The notes: generated from the letters alone by a model not told the origin. 64,000 nt of DNA from Burkholderiaceae bacterium (GCA_021166835.1 JAJPEN010000073.1:1-64000); one strand, 5' to 3'; counted from the stretch's first letter, positions 25,890 to 35,374 are shown. Made by a program: numbers and translations.

Positions 25890-26935
25890 GTTCAGAGGCA
25901 GCAGCCAACGGCAGGAGCGAAACGAAGCGCGCGGGCGACGGGCGCTGCGCGATGCCCGACGGGATCGACGTGCTCGTGCGGGAGGTCGGTCCGCGCGACG
26001 GTCTGCAGACGATCGGTGACTTCCTGCCCACCGAGGAGAAGCTCGACTGGATCCGCCGCGAGGCGGCCGCGGGCGTGCGCGAGATCGAGGTCACCTCCTT
26101 CGTGCCGCCGAAGCTGATTCCGCAGTTCGTCGACGCGGAACGCGTCGTCGCCGAGGCGATGAAGATCGACGGCCTCACGGTGCTGGCTCTCGTGCCGAAC
26201 CTGCGCGGCGCCGAGCGCGGCTTCGCGCTCGGCGTGCACAAGCTCGACTACGTGGTCTCGGTGAGCCGCACGCACAACCTGCGCAACGTCCGCCGCGAGC
26301 GCGAGGAGTCGCTCGCCGACTTCCGCCGCATCGTCGCTGCTCGCGACGCCGCCGGTGCCGGGACGATGCTCGCCGCCGGGCTGTCGACCGCGCTCGGGTG
26401 CTCCTACGAGGGACCGATCGCCGTCGACGAAGTCCGGCGCTGTGCCGCGGAGCTCGCGGCGGCGGGTGCCGACGAGATCATGGTTGCCGACACGGTCGGC
26501 TACGGCGACCCGACGCAGGTGCGCAAGGTGTTCCGCGCGGTGCTCGACGAGGTCGGCGACATTCCCGTGGCCGCGCATTTCCACGACACCCGAGGAACCG
26601 GCCTGGCGAACGTCGTCGCGGCGCTCGACTGCGGAATACGCCGCTTCGACGCGTCGCTCGCAGGGCTGGGCGGCTGTCCCTTCGCACCGGGCGCGACGGG
26701 GAACATCGTCATGGACGACCTGTGCTTCCTGCTCGATTCGATGGGTCTGCGAACGGGTGTCGATCTCGGGCGGCTGCTGGCCGTTCGCGAAGTGCTCGAG
26801 CGCAACCTGCCCGCAGATGAACTGCGCGGCGCGCTCGCACGCGCGGGATTGCCGGTGGGATACGTGCAGGCGGCGCAACGCGCGGGCGTCGGCGTCGACG
26901 CTACAGAACGAGATCTTGCGAGTACGAAGCCATGA
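25886..26935 (+). CDS. HMG-CoA lyase-like carbon-carbon lyase
   Basis: A 349-residue TIM-barrel enzyme of the DRE-TIM/HMGL family. The substrate and metal loop is [11 protein letters not shown] (about 32-42). [13 protein letters not shown] provides metal-binding His residues. The catalytic Cys lies in [14 protein letters not shown]. Such enzymes cleave 3-hydroxy-3-methylglutaryl-CoA or related hydroxyacyl-CoAs into acetyl-CoA plus a keto acid. The start overlaps the hydratase stop (ATGA), and the first 25 residues are a low-complexity extension. Its position after a hydratase fits hydration followed by cleavage. Confidence 0.93.
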   Translation: MSSEAAANGRSETKRAGDGRCAMPDGIDVLVREVGPRDGLQTIGDFLPTEEKLDWIRREAAAGVREIEVTSFVPPKLIPQFVDAERVVAEAMKIDGLTVLALVPNLRGAERGFALGVHKLDYVVSVSRTHNLRNVRREREESLADFRRIVAARDAAGAGTMLAAGLSTALGCSYEGPIAVDEVRRCAAELAAAGADEIMVADTVGYGDPTQVRKVFRAVLDEVGDIPVAAHFHDTRGTGLANVVAALDCGIRRFDASLAGLGGCPFAPGATGNIVMDDLCFLLDSMGLRTGVDLGRLLAVREVLERNLPADELRGALARAGLPVGYVQAAQRAGVGVDATERDLASTKP

Positions 26936-28122
26936 ACGACGAACTGTCCCCGACGCACGCCGTCATCGACCTCGACGAAGACTACCCGGAGATCCGCGAG
27001 GGAGTGCGCCGTATCTGCGCCGACTTTCCCGGCGCGTACTGGCGCAAGCTCGACGAGATGGAGGCCTATCCGTCCGAGTTCGTGCGGGCGATGACCGAGG
27101 CGGGCTATCTCTCCGCGCTGATTCCCGAGGAATACGGCGGCACCGGGCTGCCGCTGCGCGCGGCCGGCGTGATCCTCGAGGAAGTGCATGCCGGCGGAGG
27201 CAACGCATCGGCCACGCATGCGCAGATGTACACGATGGGCACCGTGCTGCGTCACGGAAGCGAGGCGCAGAAGCGTCGCTATCTTCCGGAGATCGCCGCC
27301 GGCCGCCTGCGCCTGCAGGCCTTCGGCGTGACCGAGCCGACCACCGGGACCGACACGACGAAGCTCAAGACGCGCGCCGTGCGCGACGGCGACTCGTACG
27401 TGATCGACGGCCAGAAGATCTGGACCTCGCGCGCGCTGTATTCCGACCTGATGCTCCTGCTGGCGCGCACGACGCCGCTGGACGAGGTCCGGCGCAAGAC
27501 CGAAGGGCTGTCGGTGTTTCTCGTCGACATGCGCGCAGCGATCGGGAACGGCATGACGATCCGTCCGATCAAGGCGATGATCAACCACAACACCACCGAA
27601 GTGTTCTTCGACGGTCTCCGGATACCCGCCGACAGCCTCATCGGCGAGGAAGGAGGGGGATTTCGCTACATCCTCGACGGCATGAACGCCGAGCGGATCC
27701 TCGTCTCGCACGAATCGCTGGGCGACGCGAAATGGTTCGTCCGTACCGCTTCCCGGTACGCGAGCGAGCGCGTCGTCTTCGACCGGCCGATCGGGATGAA
27801 CCAGGGAATCCAGTTCCCGATCGCGCGGGCCTACGCACAGACCCAGGCGGCCGAGCTGATGCTGCGCAAGGCGGCCGCGCTGTTCGAGGCCGGACGACCT
27901 TGCGGGGAAGAAGCCAACCTCTCCAAGCTGCTCAGCTCGGAGGCGGCCTGGGAGGCGGGCGAAGCGTGCATGCAGACGCATGGCGGATTCGCCTATGCAC
28001 GCGAGTACGACATCGAGCGCAAGTGGCGGGAAGCGCGCGTGCAGCGCACGGCGCCCATCTCGACCAACCTGATCCTGGCGTACATCGCCGAGCACGTGCT
28101 CGGCATGCCTCGCTCGTACTGA
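26932..28122 (+). CDS. Acyl-CoA dehydrogenase family protein
   Basis: A 396-residue flavoprotein of the acyl-CoA dehydrogenase superfamily. LQAFGVTEPTTGTDTTKLKTRAV is the FAD/substrate block, GQKIWTSRA follows, and QTHGGFAYAREYDIERKWREARV is the C-terminal helix motif. The usual C-terminal catalytic Glu of YEGT is absent (VQRTAPIST). The base may instead be the Glu of NAERI, as in isovaleryl-CoA dehydrogenase. It is translationally coupled to the lyase gene (ATGA). It should introduce or reduce a 2,3 double bond in the CoA ester made by this operon. Confidence 0.92.
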   Translation: MNDELSPTHAVIDLDEDYPEIREGVRRICADFPGAYWRKLDEMEAYPSEFVRAMTEAGYLSALIPEEYGGTGLPLRAAGVILEEVHAGGGNASATHAQMYTMGTVLRHGSEAQKRRYLPEIAAGRLRLQAFGVTEPTTGTDTTKLKTRAVRDGDSYVIDGQKIWTSRALYSDLMLLLARTTPLDEVRRKTEGLSVFLVDMRAAIGNGMTIRPIKAMINHNTTEVFFDGLRIPADSLIGEEGGGFRYILDGMNAERILVSHESLGDAKWFVRTASRYASERVVFDRPIGMNQGIQFPIARAYAQTQAAELMLRKAAALFEAGRPCGEEANLSKLLSSEAAWEAGEACMQTHGGFAYAREYDIERKWREARVQRTAPISTNLILAYIAEHVLGMPRSY

Positions 28123-28125
28123 ATC

Positions 28126-29493
28126 GTGCCCGGTCTCACCGCGAGCCTGGCGGAATTCGTCGCGGCGCTCGATCCCGCCCGCGTTCCGGAGGAAGCGGCG
28201 CGCATCGTGCAGCGCGGCCTCGTCGATTGCTTCGGCGTGCTGTTCGCCGGGCGCGACGAGCCGGTCGTCCGGCTCGCCAGGTCGCTCGTCGCCGAAACGG
28301 ACGCGGGGCCGGCCTGGATTCTCGGCGACCGGGCGCGCTGTTCGGCGCCCGACGCCGCCCTGGTCGATGCCGTCGCGGCGCACGGGCTGGACTATGACGA
28401 CACGGGGCTCGATGGTCATCCGAGCGCAGTGCTCGTGCCCGCGGTCGTCGCACAATCCGCCCTCGTCGGCGCCGGCGGCGCAGAGTCGATCGCTGCGTAC
28501 GTCGCAGGCTACGAGACGTGGGCCGAACTCGTCTCGCGCGACGAGGACAGCCATCACGCGAAGGGCTGGCATCCGACGGCGGTATTCGGCACCGTGGCGG
28601 CGGCAGCGGCGGGCGCCGCTCTCGCGCAGCTCGACACCTCACGTGCCGCGCACGCCCTGGGCATCGCCGCGTCGATGGCGGCGGGCGTCGTCTCCAACTT
28701 CGGCTCGATGACCAAGCCGCTGCAGGTCGGCTTCGCGGCGAGCAACGGGCTCGTCGCGACCGAGCTGGCGCGGCGGGGCGCTACCGCCTCCATCGACGCA
28801 CTCGAGCATCCGCGCGGGCTTCTCGCGGCGCTCTCGCCCCGCGGGCGCGTGCGTCTGGACGGGCCGATGCGATCGGATGCCTGGCGGATTCTCGAGACCG
28901 GGTTGAGCATCAAGCGCTATCCCGTCTGCTACGCGGCGCACCGTGCGGTGGACGCGGCGCTGGCGATGCGCCAGTCGTTGCTTGCGCGCCTGGCCGACGT
29001 CGAACGAATCGATGTCGACATCGGCGTGGTGCAGGCGTCGATGCTGCGCTCGCACTCGCCGACGAACGCTTCAGACGCGAAGTTCAGCGTCGAGTTCTCG
29101 GTCGCCGCAGCGCTCGTGTTCGGACGACTCGGGCTCGCCGAGCTGACGGACGCGGTGGTGAACGAGCCGCAGGTGCGCGATCTCTCCGCACGGGTCCGCG
29201 TGCGGCCGATCGACGAGCGCGATCGGGTGGATCCGTTGTTCGCGCCCTTCGATCGATTGCGGGTGACGCTGCGCGACGGCTCGGTGCTCGCCTCCGCGCC
29301 GGTGCATCGGGCGAAGGGCCACGCGACGCTTCCGCTGAGCGACGAAGATCTGCGGCAGAAGTTTTTCGACTGCGCGCGTCGTTCGCTCGATGGCGATCGC
29401 GTCGAGCAGTGGTGGGAGGCATTGGCGCGCTTTCCGTCTGCGGGAGTGTCGGCACTGCACGCGATCGCCGAACCGGACGCTGCACGGCTGTAG
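28126..29493 (+). CDS. MmgE/PrpD family protein
   Basis: A 455-residue MmgE/PrpD protein, the family of 2-methylcitrate dehydratase and cis-aconitate decarboxylase. Family features are HGLDYDDTGLDGHPSAVLVPAV (about 85-106), GYETWAELV, GWHPTAVFGT and SNFGSMTKPLQVG. The GTG start is three bases after the dehydrogenase stop. It is predicted to be cytoplasmic and to dehydrate, isomerise or decarboxylate a polycarboxylic acid. MmgE/PrpD genes are common next to CaiB and TctC genes, and most have no assigned reaction. Confidence 0.92.
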   Translation: MPGLTASLAEFVAALDPARVPEEAARIVQRGLVDCFGVLFAGRDEPVVRLARSLVAETDAGPAWILGDRARCSAPDAALVDAVAAHGLDYDDTGLDGHPSAVLVPAVVAQSALVGAGGAESIAAYVAGYETWAELVSRDEDSHHAKGWHPTAVFGTVAAAAAGAALAQLDTSRAAHALGIAASMAAGVVSNFGSMTKPLQVGFAASNGLVATELARRGATASIDALEHPRGLLAALSPRGRVRLDGPMRSDAWRILETGLSIKRYPVCYAAHRAVDAALAMRQSLLARLADVERIDVDIGVVQASMLRSHSPTNASDAKFSVEFSVAAALVFGRLGLAELTDAVVNEPQVRDLSARVRVRPIDERDRVDPLFAPFDRLRVTLRDGSVLASAPVHRAKGHATLPLSDEDLRQKFFDCARRSLDGDRVEQWWEALARFPSAGVSALHAIAEPDAARL

Positions 29494-29571
29494 GATTCTG
29501 GACGGACCGGTATGCTTCCTGCCCGGGCAGGCCGGCAACGACGACAACGATCGGGGGGAGGAGGGTAAGTG

Positions 29572-30030
29572 ATGCGCATCCGCAATCAGCGCGACTTCCG
29601 GGCGGGCGCGATGTTCGTCGCCATCGGCGTCGCGTTCGCCGCTTTCTCGCAGTCCTACGCGCTCGGCACGCCGGCGCGCATGGGCCCGGGCTTCTTCCCG
29701 ACGATGCTCGGCGTGCTGCTCGCGCTGCTGGGAGGCGCGATCGTCGTGCGTTCGCTCGCCACCGGCGAGCGCAAGCCGATGGAGAAGGTGCGCTGGCGTG
29801 CGCTCGTGCTGATCCTGCTGTCGGTGCTCGTCTTCGCGGCCGGCCTGCCGCGCCTGGGCGTCGTCGTGTCGATCGCATTGCTCGTCGGAATCTCGTCGCT
29901 GGCCGCCGAGGACTTTCGCTGGAAGGAGACGCTCGCCTCGATCGTCGTGCTGATCGCGCTGTCGTGGCTCGTCTTCGTCAAGGGACTGGACCTGCAGTTC
30001 CCGGTCTGGCCCGTCTTCCTCGTCCATTGA
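29572..30030 (+). CDS. tctB: Tripartite tricarboxylate transporter TctB-family small subunit
   Basis: A 152-residue membrane protein with four hydrophobic segments and the TctB signature ALGTPARMGPGFFPTMLG near residue 30. I use the ATG at 29572, with a preceding GTG at 29569 in the same frame; GAGGAGG lies just upstream. It completes the transporter with tctA (next gene) and the Bug receptor at the front of the operon. Confidence 0.93.
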   Translation: MRIRNQRDFRAGAMFVAIGVAFAAFSQSYALGTPARMGPGFFPTMLGVLLALLGGAIVVRSLATGERKPMEKVRWRALVLILLSVLVFAAGLPRLGVVVSIALLVGISSLAAEDFRWKETLASIVVLIALSWLVFVKGLDLQFPVWPVFLVH

Positions 30031-30037
30031 GACGCCC

Positions 30038-31549
30038 GTGGAACTGCTCGCGAATCTCGGCCTCGGCTTCGCCGCTTCGCTCACCGCCACCAACGTCTTC
30101 TACTGCTTCGTCGGCGTTCTGCTGGGCACGCTGATCGGCGTGCTGCCCGGCATCGGGCCGCTGGCGACGATCGCGATGCTGTTGCCGATCACCTACCAGT
30201 TCGCCGACCCGACGACCGCGCTGATCATGCTCGCCGGCATCTATTACGGCGCGCAGTACGGCGGCTCGACCACGGCCATCCTGGTGAATCTGCCCGGCGA
30301 AGTCTCGTCGGTCGTCACGGTGCTCGACGGCTACCAGATGGCGAGGCAGGGCAGGCCGGGGCCGGCGCTGGCGATCGCGGCGATCGGCTCGTTCTTCGCC
30401 GGCACCATTGCCACGCTGCTGATCGCGGCCTTCGCGCCGCCGCTGGCCGAGGTCGCCTTCGAGTTCGGCCCGGCCGAGTATTTCTCGCTGATGGTGCTCG
30501 GCCTGATCGCCGCGGTGGTGCTCGCGCACGGCTCGATCCTCAAGGCGCTGGCGATGGTCGTCTTCGGGTTGCTGATCGGCATGGTGGGAACCGACGTCAA
30601 TTCGGGGGTCGCCCGCTTCTCCTTCGACATTCCCGAACTCACCGACGGCATCGAGCTGGCGGCGATCGCGATGGGCATCTTCGGCTTCGGCGAGATCATC
30701 GCGAACCTCGAGCAGGGCGAGGCGCGCGAGGTCTTCACGCGCAAGGTCGGGCGTCTTCTGCCCAGCGGCGCGGAGCTGCGCGCCTCGGCCGCGCCGATCG
30801 TGCGCGGCACCGCGCTCGGTTCGTTCCTCGGCCTGCTGCCCGGCGGCGGCGCCGTGCTCTCGTCGTTCACCTCCTACGCGCTGGAGAAGAAGCTCTCGCG
30901 CACGCCCGAGCGCTTCGGCAAGGGGGCGATCGAAGGCGTAGCCGGCCCGGAGTCGGCGAACAACGCCGGCGCGCAGACCTCGTTCATCCCGATGCTCACG
31001 CTGGGCATCCCGACCACGCCGACGATGGCGCTGATGATCGCGGCGATGATGATCCACAACATCCAGCCCGGTCCGCAGGTGATGACGAGCAACCCGACGC
31101 TGTTCTGGGGGCTGGTCACGTCGATGTGGATCGGCAACCTGATGCTGGTGATCCTGAACCTGCCGCTGATCGGGATCTGGATCCGGCTGCTCACCGTGCC
31201 CTATCGGCTGCTCTATCCGGCCATCCTGCTGTTCTGCTGCATCGGCGCGTACTCGATCAACAACAACGTCTTCGACGTGTACGTGACGCTGCCCTTCGCG
31301 ATCCTGGGGTACGTGTTCCGCAAGCTCGACTGCGAGCCGGCGCCGCTGTTGCTCGGCCTGGTGCTGGGCAGCCTGATGGAGGAATACCTGCGCCGCGCGA
31401 TGACGATCTCGCGCGGCGACTGGTCGGTGTTCGTCACGCGACCGCTGTCGGCGGCGCTGCTGGCGATCGCGGCGGCGCTGCTGCTGGCGGTGCTGCTGCC
31501 GGCGATCGCCCGCAAGCGCGAGCAGGCTTTCGCCGAGGAGGAGAGCTGA
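30038..31549 (+). CDS. tctA: Tripartite tricarboxylate transporter TctA-family permease
   Basis: A 503-residue permease with about 12 membrane segments. TctA hallmarks are GTLIGVLPGIGPLATIAMLLP, YYGAQYGGSTTAILVNLPGE, the mirrored GLLPGGGAVLSSF and GPESANNAGAQTSFIPMLTLGIP. The start is GTG, seven bases after tctB. It is the last gene of the operon and converges with a histidine-kinase gene 30 bases on. Confidence 0.95.
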   Translation: MELLANLGLGFAASLTATNVFYCFVGVLLGTLIGVLPGIGPLATIAMLLPITYQFADPTTALIMLAGIYYGAQYGGSTTAILVNLPGEVSSVVTVLDGYQMARQGRPGPALAIAAIGSFFAGTIATLLIAAFAPPLAEVAFEFGPAEYFSLMVLGLIAAVVLAHGSILKALAMVVFGLLIGMVGTDVNSGVARFSFDIPELTDGIELAAIAMGIFGFGEIIANLEQGEAREVFTRKVGRLLPSGAELRASAAPIVRGTALGSFLGLLPGGGAVLSSFTSYALEKKLSRTPERFGKGAIEGVAGPESANNAGAQTSFIPMLTLGIPTTPTMALMIAAMMIHNIQPGPQVMTSNPTLFWGLVTSMWIGNLMLVILNLPLIGIWIRLLTVPYRLLYPAILLFCCIGAYSINNNVFDVYVTLPFAILGYVFRKLDCEPAPLLLGLVLGSLMEEYLRRAMTISRGDWSVFVTRPLSAALLAIAAALLLAVLLPAIARKREQAFAEEES

Positions 31550-31579
31550 GAGCGGCGCGTCGCCGCGGCGCGGACGCGC

Positions 31580-33436
31580 TCAGCGGCCGAGGGTGAAGCG
31601 GAACCGGCTCCCGTCGCCCGGCCGCGAATCGGCCCAGATCGTGCCGCCGTGGCGCTGCACGATCTGCTGGACGATCGCCAGCCCGATGCCGGTGCCGGGA
31701 ACGTCGTCGTCCGGATGCAGTCGCTGGAAAGGGGCGAACAGGCGGTCGGCGTTCGCCGAATCGAAGCCCCTGCCGTTGTCGGCCACGCAATAGACCGTAC
31801 GCCCGCGCTCGTCGGTTTCCGCGTCGAAGCGGATCGACGCGATCGGTCGCTTCGACGTGTATTTCCACGCGTTCTCGAGCAGGTTCTGCAGCATCAGCCG
31901 AAGCAGGCCGGGGTCGCCTTCGACGACGAGCGAAGGCTCGCAGTGCACCTGCGCGGTGCGGGACGGATCCGCGCGCATCAGGTCGCGCACGATGTCCTGC
32001 GCGAGCCGGCCCAGGTCGACCGGAACGCGCTGCATGGGTTGCGTGGTCGAGCGCGCGAGCGCCATCAGCGCATCGATCATCCGTTCCATCCGCCCGGTGG
32101 CGGCGACGACCCGTCGCAGATGCGACTGCGCGTTCGGATCGAGTTGCGCGGCGTGATCCTCGAGCACGATGCGCGCGAATCCGTCGACGGCGCGCAGCGG
32201 CGCGCGAAGGTCGTGCGCGACGCTCCAGGCGAGCACGTCGAGCTGGTGGGCCTGCCGCTCGAGGTCCGCGACTCTCGTGCGCAGGACGTCGCCGGCGTCG
32301 GCCGCCTGGCGCAGTCGTTCGGCCTGCGCCGCGTTCGCGTCGAGCACGAGCACGAAGGCGCCGGAACCGTCGTCGAGCGGCTCGAGGCGCGCGATCGCCT
32401 CGGTGCGCGCGCCGTAGCGGTCGCGCACGACGAGCGTGCGGCGCAGCGGGCTGCGCTGCGCCAGCGCCTGCTGCAGCTCGTGCACCGCGTCGGCGTCGGC
32501 CGCCTCGAGGATCGGCCCGATCGTGCAGAGCCCGTCGCGCGCCCCGCCGGCGCCGGCCAGCGTCTGCGCGGCCGCGTTCATCCAGACGATCGGCGGCGGC
32601 CAGGGCGCGCGCGCGACGATGAAGACGCATTGGCTGGCGATGTCGGCCGCCGCCTGCAACGCCGCGTGTCGCGTCGTCGATGCGGCGTCGATCCGGCGCA
32701 CCGTGCCGCAGTAGCCGAGAAAACTGCCGTCGGCAGCGAAACGCGGTTCGCCGGATTCGATGACGCGGATCGTCCGGCCGTCGGCGCTCGTGCGTTCGAC
32801 GACGAGGTCGTCGTACGGTCGTCGGGCGGCGAGCGCCTCGAGCGCCGCCTGCCAGGCCTGCGGATCGACCGGCCGGGCCGCGTCCAGGTGCGGGCCGCCG
32901 ATCGGCGCCCATCGCTCGGCATTCGGCCACGACGGTTCGTACTCGATGCGCTGCACGCGCCCGTCGCGGTCGGTTTCCCAGTATCCGACGCGAGCCTGCC
33001 GCCGCACGACGGCGAGCTGGCGATTGCGGTCGACCAGCATCGCCTCGGCCGACTCGTTCAACGCCCCCAGCCGGTTCAGCGCGCCGGCAATCGGTTCGAG
33101 GACCGGTGCGCGCGGTCGGGCGCGAAGCCCGCGCTCGCCGATCGCGATGCGGGCCGCAGTCGCGGCCAGGCCGTCGAGCGCTTCTTCGGTGCGTGTCCAG
33201 CGCAGCCACGCGACCAGCGCGAAGCCGAGCGCGACGAAGGCGAGCGTGCCGGAGGCGAGCACGGCGAACCAGGGAAAGCCGGCCTCGATCGCCGGATTCG
33301 CCGCGGCAGCGTCCGCGCCGAGACGGTCGATCGCGAAGCGGATCGGCTGGAACGACAGGAACGCGGCCAGCACGGCCAGCGCCGCGAAGATCCACGCGCT
33401 GTTTCGAGCCGGGCTGACGGGGGCGGGAGAGGACAT
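31580..33436 (-). CDS. Membrane sensor histidine kinase with PAS-like domains
   Basis: A 618-residue kinase. Two membrane segments (about 14-34 and 58-78) flank a short periplasmic loop. PAS-like regions follow (about 140-230 and 260-365), then the HisKA H-box VAHDLRAPLRAVDGFARI with the phospho-acceptor His. The HATPase boxes are NLLENAWKYT (N), DNGRGFD (G1) and GTGIGLAIV (G2). Start 33436 lies two bases after the response-regulator stop, so the three signalling genes form one leftward operon. The signal is unknown. Its phosphotransfer partner may be the NarL-type regulator, although HisKA kinases more often pair with other regulator types. Confidence 0.9.
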   Translation of the reverse strand: MSSPAPVSPARNSAWIFAALAVLAAFLSFQPIRFAIDRLGADAAAANPAIEAGFPWFAVLASGTLAFVALGFALVAWLRWTRTEEALDGLAATAARIAIGERGLRARPRAPVLEPIAGALNRLGALNESAEAMLVDRNRQLAVVRRQARVGYWETDRDGRVQRIEYEPSWPNAERWAPIGGPHLDAARPVDPQAWQAALEALAARRPYDDLVVERTSADGRTIRVIESGEPRFAADGSFLGYCGTVRRIDAASTTRHAALQAAADIASQCVFIVARAPWPPPIVWMNAAAQTLAGAGGARDGLCTIGPILEAADADAVHELQQALAQRSPLRRTLVVRDRYGARTEAIARLEPLDDGSGAFVLVLDANAAQAERLRQAADAGDVLRTRVADLERQAHQLDVLAWSVAHDLRAPLRAVDGFARIVLEDHAAQLDPNAQSHLRRVVAATGRMERMIDALMALARSTTQPMQRVPVDLGRLAQDIVRDLMRADPSRTAQVHCEPSLVVEGDPGLLRLMLQNLLENAWKYTSKRPIASIRFDAETDERGRTVYCVADNGRGFDSANADRLFAPFQRLHPDDDVPGTGIGLAIVQQIVQRHGGTIWADSRPGDGSRFRFTLGR

Positions 33437-33438
33437 CT

Positions 33439-34071
33439 CTATTCGATCAGGCCGTGTCGAAGCGCGTAGGACGCCAGCTCCGCGTTCGTCGAGACGCCGA
33501 GCTTCTCGAGCACGCGCGCGCGATAGACGCTGACCGTCTTCGGCGACAGCGTCAGCGCCTCGGCGATCTCGGACAACCGGCGTCCGGAGGCGATCAGCAG
33601 CAGCGTCTGCAGTTCGCGGTCGGAGAGCTGCTCGTGACGCGCGCCGCCGCCGCTGCCGGTGACCGTATCGAGCAGCAGTTGCGCGACCTCGGGCGTCAGG
33701 TGCTTGCGGCCGGCGGCGACCGTTCGCACCGCTGCGACGATCTCGCGAGGTTCGGTCGTCTTGTTCAGATACGCCATCGCTCCGTTGCGCAGCGCCCGGA
33801 TCGCATACTGGTCTTCGGGGTACTGCGACAGCACGACGACGCGGGGCGCGTCCTCGTCGCCGGCCAGCGCCTTGAGCACGTCGATTCCGCTGCGGCCCGG
33901 CAGGTTCAGGTCGAGCACGAGGACGTCGACCGGCGTCTCGCGCAGCAGGCTGCGCAGCGACGCGTAGTCGCCGGCTTCGCCGACGATCTGGATGTCGCCG
34001 CACTCCGCGAGCGTCTCGCGCAGCCCGCGGCGGATCATCGCGTGATCGTCGACCAGCACGACGCGGATCAA
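33439..34071 (-). CDS. NarL/FixJ-family response regulator
   Basis: A 210-residue regulator. The receiver domain (1-120) has the acidic pair in LVDDHAM, the phospho-acceptor Asp in LVLDLNLPG and the conserved Lys in YLNKTTEP. The LuxR-type HTH (about 145-205) contains LSDRELQTLLLIASGRRLSEIAEAL and SPKTVSVYRARVLEKLGV. The start is TTG at 34071, supported by GGAGG upstream and a TTGA overlap with the preceding kinase gene. It most likely takes phosphate from that NarX-type kinase. Confidence 0.93.
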   Translation of the reverse strand: MIRVVLVDDHAMIRRGLRETLAECGDIQIVGEAGDYASLRSLLRETPVDVLVLDLNLPGRSGIDVLKALAGDEDAPRVVVLSQYPEDQYAIRALRNGAMAYLNKTTEPREIVAAVRTVAAGRKHLTPEVAQLLLDTVTGSGGGARHEQLSDRELQTLLLIASGRRLSEIAEALTLSPKTVSVYRARVLEKLGVSTNAELASYALRHGLIE

Positions 34072-35276
34072 CGCGCGACCTCCGTTTCGGCAGCGGCGGC
34101 CCGGTCGGCGAGCGGCATCGACAGCAGCACGCAGGTGCCGCGTTCGCCCGGCGAGACGTCGATCCATCCGCCCACGCGGCGCGCGCGCTCGGCCAGCCCG
34201 CGCAGGCCGAAGGAGTCGGCTTTCGCGAGCGCCTCGGGCGCAAGTCCGACGCCGTCGTCGACGACCTCCAGCGAGAGCTCGCCGGCGCCGACGATCAGGT
34301 CGATACGCACGGTGGACGCGTCCGCGTGCCGTGCCACGTTCGTCAGCGACTCCTGCAGCGTGCGGTAGACGGTCATCGCACGGGCGTCGTCGAGTTCGAC
34401 GGCGGCGACGTTGTGCGAGAACTTCACGTCGGCGCCCGTGGACCGCCGGAACTCGGCGATCTGCCAGTTCATCGCATCGAGCAGGCCCGCGTCGAGCACC
34501 GGCGGACGCAGGTTGCGCTGGATGCGTTGCGCCGACTGCATGATGCCGACGACCGTGCGCAGCGCGTGCCGCGCGCGCTCGGCTGACGCCGCATCGCCGT
34601 TGCGCTCGATCCACGACAGGTCCAGGCGCAGCGTCGTGAGCATGCCGCCGATGTCGTCGTGGATCTCGCGCGCGATCGCCGCGCGCTCGTCGTCGACCAC
34701 CGATTGCAGGTGCGCGTACAGCTCGTGCAGCCGCTGCTCGGAATGCGCGAGCGCGCGCGTGGCGCGCTCGCGCTCGCGACGAGCCTGCGCGAGCGACATT
34801 GCGTTGAGCAGCGCGGGCGCAAGGCGCGCGAGGCGTCCTTTCACGAGGTAGTCGTCGGCGCCGTTGCGCATCGCCGCCACCGCCGCTTCCTCGCCGAGCG
34901 TGCCGGAGACGACGAGGAACGGCAGGATGCGGCCGCTCGCACGCACGAGCTGCAACGCTTCGGTGCCGGAAAAGGCGGGCAGCTGATGGTCGGCGATCAC
35001 GGCGTCCCATTCGTCCGCTTCGAGCGCGTCGATGAGCTGGGCGCGCGTCTCGATCCGACGGGCGGCGACCGGCAGTCGATCGCGCGACAACGTCGCCACC
35101 AGCAACTCGTAATCGAGCTCCGAGTCTTCGAGCACGAGCAGGCGGAACGGCCGCTCCGCAGCGAGCGGTCCGGCGGTGTCGACGTTCAAGGTGCGAGAGC
35201 GTGGGGCCGCGACAGCGGAATTGTACGGTCTTCGCGGCGCTGTTCGGCGCATCCGTTTTCGGCGTCGCCGCGACAA
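34068..35276 (-). CDS. Cytoplasmic hybrid kinase: REC domain plus HisKA_3 histidine kinase
   Basis: An N-terminal receiver domain (LLVLEDSELD, phospho-acceptor Asp in VIADHQLPAFSG, Lys in YLVKGRL) is followed by a coiled-coil linker and a NarX-type dimerisation box, REIHDDIGGMLTTLRLDLSW. A HATPase domain with TLQESLTNVARHA and GLRGLAERARRVGG completes it. There are no membrane segments, so it is likely controlled by phosphorylation or by a partner. The annotated ATG at 35276 gives an Arg-rich 40-residue leader; a start near 35190 is quite possible. It overlaps the regulator gene by 4 bases. Confidence 0.87.
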   Translation of the reverse strand: MSRRRRKRMRRTAPRRPYNSAVAAPRSRTLNVDTAGPLAAERPFRLLVLEDSELDYELLVATLSRDRLPVAARRIETRAQLIDALEADEWDAVIADHQLPAFSGTEALQLVRASGRILPFLVVSGTLGEEAAVAAMRNGADDYLVKGRLARLAPALLNAMSLAQARRERERATRALAHSEQRLHELYAHLQSVVDDERAAIAREIHDDIGGMLTTLRLDLSWIERNGDAASAERARHALRTVVGIMQSAQRIQRNLRPPVLDAGLLDAMNWQIAEFRRSTGADVKFSHNVAAVELDDARAMTVYRTLQESLTNVARHADASTVRIDLIVGAGELSLEVVDDGVGLAPEALAKADSFGLRGLAERARRVGGWIDVSPGERGTCVLLSMPLADRAAAAETEVAR

Positions 35277-35287
35277 TCGCTCGGCCC

Positions 35288-35314
35288 TACAGCCGCAGCG
35301 TGTCGTGCCGATAA
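35288..35314 (+). promoter_or_regulatory. Sigma-28 (FliA) type promoter of the chemotaxis operon
   Basis: TACA at 35288-35291 (consensus TAAA) is followed after exactly 15 bases by GCCGATAA at 35307-35314, a perfect sigma-28 -10 box. It lies 60 bases before cheR and matches the elements before fliC and fliS in this window. Confidence 0.7.
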
Positions 35315-35374
35315 CGGGATAGCAGGCGTCCCGCTCGTTCGGCCGCTGCCTTACCGTCTTGCTTCCCAGTCCGA

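Noticed and set aside
1..31550. Genomic island integrated at the tRNA genes
   Set aside because: Catabolic clusters follow two tRNA genes directly, but I found no integrase and noticed no copy of the tRNA 3' end further right; base composition looks uniform to the eye.
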